DNA of 43,394 nucleotides from JANYCG01 sp031365665. Its GTDB lineage: Bacteria; Pseudomonadota; Gammaproteobacteria; Burkholderiales; Burkholderiaceae_C. The DNA is taken from NCBI GenBank assembly GCA_031365665.1, contig JANLYO010000093.1, positions 1-43,394 on the forward strand, in the 5' to 3' direction. Below are positions 41,728-43,394 of the stretch, piece after piece. Positions within the stretch are counted from its first letter, which is position 1, and each line of letters begins with the position of its first letter. Below the pieces are notes generated by a model. The model was not told where the DNA came from. It made no database searches and saw nothing but the letters and a program-made list of their open reading frames with translations. The position numbers were made by a program, and so were the translations under genes.

Positions 41728-43145
41728 TTCTGAATTTTTTTTCGCCGACTTGCAGCAAGCCGTTGTCGGCATGTGTGGCGACTTGGATGGCGCTCCTGCT
41801 TGGCGCCTGCGCCAGTTTGCCTGTTTACGAAAAACCTGCCGTGGCGATGCCGCCAGCTTTCAAGGAGTCTGGCCTTTGGAAAACGGCACGCGGCAACGCA
41901 GCCGACGTGCCTGACCAATGGTGGCAACTCTTCAATGACACCGTATTGAACGATCTGCAAGCGCAGGTTTTGGTCGGCAATGAAAACCTCAAAGCCAGCG
42001 CCGCCCAGATGCAAGCAGCGCGGGCAGCGCTGGCCAGCAGCCGCTCAGGCGACACCCCGACCCTGGGCGTCAGCGCAGGCGCAACGCATGGCGTCAACCC
42101 CGGCGCCTTGGTGCCCACCACCAGCAACTCACTGGCCGCCAGCGCCAGTTGGGAGCTTGATCTTTGGGGCCGCGTTGCAGGGGCGGTCAGCGCCTCTGAA
42201 GCGCGTTTGCAAGCCAGCAGCGCCGACTTGGCCGCCGCGCGCCTCTCGGTGCAGGCCCTGCTCACGCAAACCTACTTCAGCCTGCGCAGCAATGAGGCAC
42301 AGGCTGCGATCTTGCAGCGCTCTGTGGTGGCTTACCAACGTTCGCTGGAGTTGACACAAAACCGCTACGCTGCCGGCATCAACTCAGCCGCTGACGTGAC
42401 GCAGGCCACCACACAATTGCGCACGACCCAAGCGCAGCTGGTGGATGCGCAAAGCAGCCGCGCCCAGTTGGAGCACGCCATCGCCACGCTGGTGGGCAAA
42501 CCTGCGGCGGGCTTTGGCCTCACCCGCACGGCAGAGCTGCCGCAAGCGCCGAGCGTCCCCGTGCAGTTGCCCTCGCAGCTGCTGGAGCGCAGGCCTGACA
42601 TTGCCGCCGCCGAACGCCGAGTGGCCGCTGCAAACGCGCAAATCGGCGTCGCGCAAAGTGCGTTTTTTCCAGTCCTAACACTCTCGGGCTCGCTCGGATT
42701 CCGTGGCCCCGAACTCTTGGATTTGATCAAAGCACCCAACCTGTTCTGGTCATTGGGGCCCTCGTTGGCCGTGGGGCTTTTTGACGGGGGCGCGCGCCAG
42801 GCGGGTGTGGACTCTGCCAAAGCCAGCATCGAACAGGCCGCCGCCAGTTACCGGCAGGCGGTGTTGACGGCGTTCCAGGAAGTGGAAGACAACCTCGTTG
42901 CCGCCGCCAGTCTGGAGGAGCAGATCGTGCTGCAATCCGACGCCCAGAAAGCCGCCGAGCGCAATCTGGAGATCGCCAACAACCAGTACCGCGCCGGCAC
43001 TGTCAGCTACCTGAACGTCGTCACCGCGCAGGCAAGCGCCCTCAGCACAGAACGCACGCTCCTGGACTTGCGCAACCGGCGCTTGAACGCGGCGGCGGTG
43101 TTGTTGAAGAACTTGGGCGGGCGCTGGGAGGGTGCGACACCCTAG
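41724..43145 (+). CDS. outer-membrane efflux lipoprotein (OprM/NodT family)
   Basis: 473 residues. The outer-membrane factor completing the RND pump. The signal sequence ends in the lipobox LLGAC (Cys29), so the mature protein is lipid-anchored. Two outer-membrane-efflux repeats follow: first DQWWQLFNDTVLNDLQAQVL, SASWELDLWGRVAG and NEAQAAILQRS; second ERRPDIAAAERRVAAANAQI, SQLLERRPD and SLAVGLFDGGARQAG, with the end NQYRAGTVSYLNVVTAQ. Length is normal. It overlaps mdtC by 4 bp and is the last gene of the efflux operon. Confidence 0.93.
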   Translation: MILNFFSPTCSKPLSACVATWMALLLGACASLPVYEKPAVAMPPAFKESGLWKTARGNAADVPDQWWQLFNDTVLNDLQAQVLVGNENLKASAAQMQAARAALASSRSGDTPTLGVSAGATHGVNPGALVPTTSNSLAASASWELDLWGRVAGAVSASEARLQASSADLAAARLSVQALLTQTYFSLRSNEAQAAILQRSVVAYQRSLELTQNRYAAGINSAADVTQATTQLRTTQAQLVDAQSSRAQLEHAIATLVGKPAAGFGLTRTAELPQAPSVPVQLPSQLLERRPDIAAAERRVAAANAQIGVAQSAFFPVLTLSGSLGFRGPELLDLIKAPNLFWSLGPSLAVGLFDGGARQAGVDSAKASIEQAAASYRQAVLTAFQEVEDNLVAAASLEEQIVLQSDAQKAAERNLEIANNQYRAGTVSYLNVVTAQASALSTERTLLDLRNRRLNAAAVLLKNLGGRWEGATP

Positions 43146-43163
43146 GAAAACTTCGAGTCAAGT

Positions 43164-43186
43164 CGAAAAGGTACACCTCCTTTTCG
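43164..43186. terminator. possible terminator hairpin after the efflux operon
   Basis: Perfect 8-bp stem CGAAAAGG / CCTTTTCG with a 7-nt loop, 18 bp after the stop of the outer-membrane gene. No T run follows, so it is at best a weak or rho-assisted terminator. Confidence 0.35.
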
Positions 43187-43213
43187 CCCGTAGCTCTATT
43201 GCGTAGTTTTGTC

Positions 43214-43237
43214 TATAATGTACAATTAACATGTACA
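43214..43237 (+). promoter_or_regulatory. TATAAT box and paired TGTACA operator before the antitoxin gene
   Basis: A consensus -10 TATAAT at 43214-43219 overlaps a TGTACA hexamer (43219-43224). A second TGTACA is at 43232-43237, 13 bp centre to centre. TGTACA pairs are the known YefM-YoeB autoregulatory operator motif in E. coli, which supports the assignment of the gene that follows. I see no good -35 box at normal spacing. Confidence 0.6.
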
Positions 43238-43249
43238 TTTAGGTATTTT

Positions 43250-43394
43250 ATGTCCATTTCAATTGCCCAATCCCGCCAGCAGCTTTCTTCATTGATATTG
43301 GCGGCCCAGCAAACTCCCCAGATCATCACCAAACGCAACACGCCGGTGGCGGTGCTGGTTTCCGCCACCTACTTTGAGCGAAGCGAAGCGGCCG
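43250..43394 (+). CDS. Phd/YefM-family antitoxin, N-terminal part, cut by window edge
   Basis: An open frame of 48 codons to the window end: MSISIAQSRQQLSSLILAAQ then QTPQIITKRNTPVAVLVSAT. This is the Phd/YefM dimerisation and DNA-binding domain, where a short helix is followed by a strand with TKRNTPVAVLVS. Such antitoxins bind their own operator and neutralise a toxin encoded just downstream, here outside the window. The TGTACA motifs upstream agree with the YefM branch. The last visible residues (YFERSEAA) suggest the linker toward the toxin-binding tail. The toxin type cannot be told. Confidence 0.8.
   Translation, partial: MSISIAQSRQQLSSLILAAQQTPQIITKRNTPVAVLVSATYFERSEAA

Overview
The window looks like a chromosomal segment of a betaproteobacterium of the order Burkholderiales, most likely the family Comamonadaceae (Rhodoferax/Polaromonas-like). 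The reasons are GC-rich coding DNA broken by very AT-rich spacers, the gene order purM / AI-2E permease / hda / HAD phosphatase / pcnB / folK and murJ / rpsT / DUF3579 / argD / argF, and G-run intergenic repeats of a kind I associate with that family. Placement below order level is inference.

Layout. (1) 1-1114: a decayed integron. A frameshifted, truncated integron-integrase start lies on the plus strand. An attI-like core follows on its 5' side, then two cassette-like genes on the minus strand running away from it, with a short attC-like site between them. The second gene (SRPBCC family) runs off the window. (2) 1271-7923: a histone-deacetylase-family gene diverges from a MoxR ATPase / DUF58 / TgpA-type transglutaminase cluster, followed by a lytic transglycosylase. 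(3) 7936-15396: comEC, an amidase, a RidA-family protein and a Cache-HAMP-GGDEF-EAL cyclic-di-GMP protein. (4) 15879-22176: folK, pcnB, HAD phosphatase, hda and a PerM-like permease on the minus strand, divergent from purM. (5) 21423-24970: an M14 carboxypeptidase-like gene whose frame runs on antisense through purM, and a SirB1-type protein. (6) 24997-30056: murJ, rpsT, a DUF3579 gene, argD and argF. (7) 30325-33158: kynureninase and a secreted alpha/beta hydrolase. (8) 33376-43145: an MdtABC-like RND efflux operon with its own outer-membrane lipoprotein. (9) 43250-end: the start of a Phd/YefM-type antitoxin gene behind TGTACA operator motifs.

The themes are ordinary housekeeping (purine, folate and arginine synthesis, RNA polyadenylation, replication control, envelope synthesis) plus efflux. 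What stands out is the load of small non-coding repeats and where they sit. A roughly 120-bp AT-rich element with two conserved blocks occurs at least three times, twice between consecutive genes of one operon. A G-run repeat family abuts start codons, forms an 81-bp tandem array, and in one case is inserted in frame inside the mdtB-like permease gene. A REP-like inverted repeat forms part of the DUF58 coding start. A 166-bp MITE-like palindrome follows these in an AT-rich gap. I see no CRISPR array, rRNA, tRNA or intact transposase.
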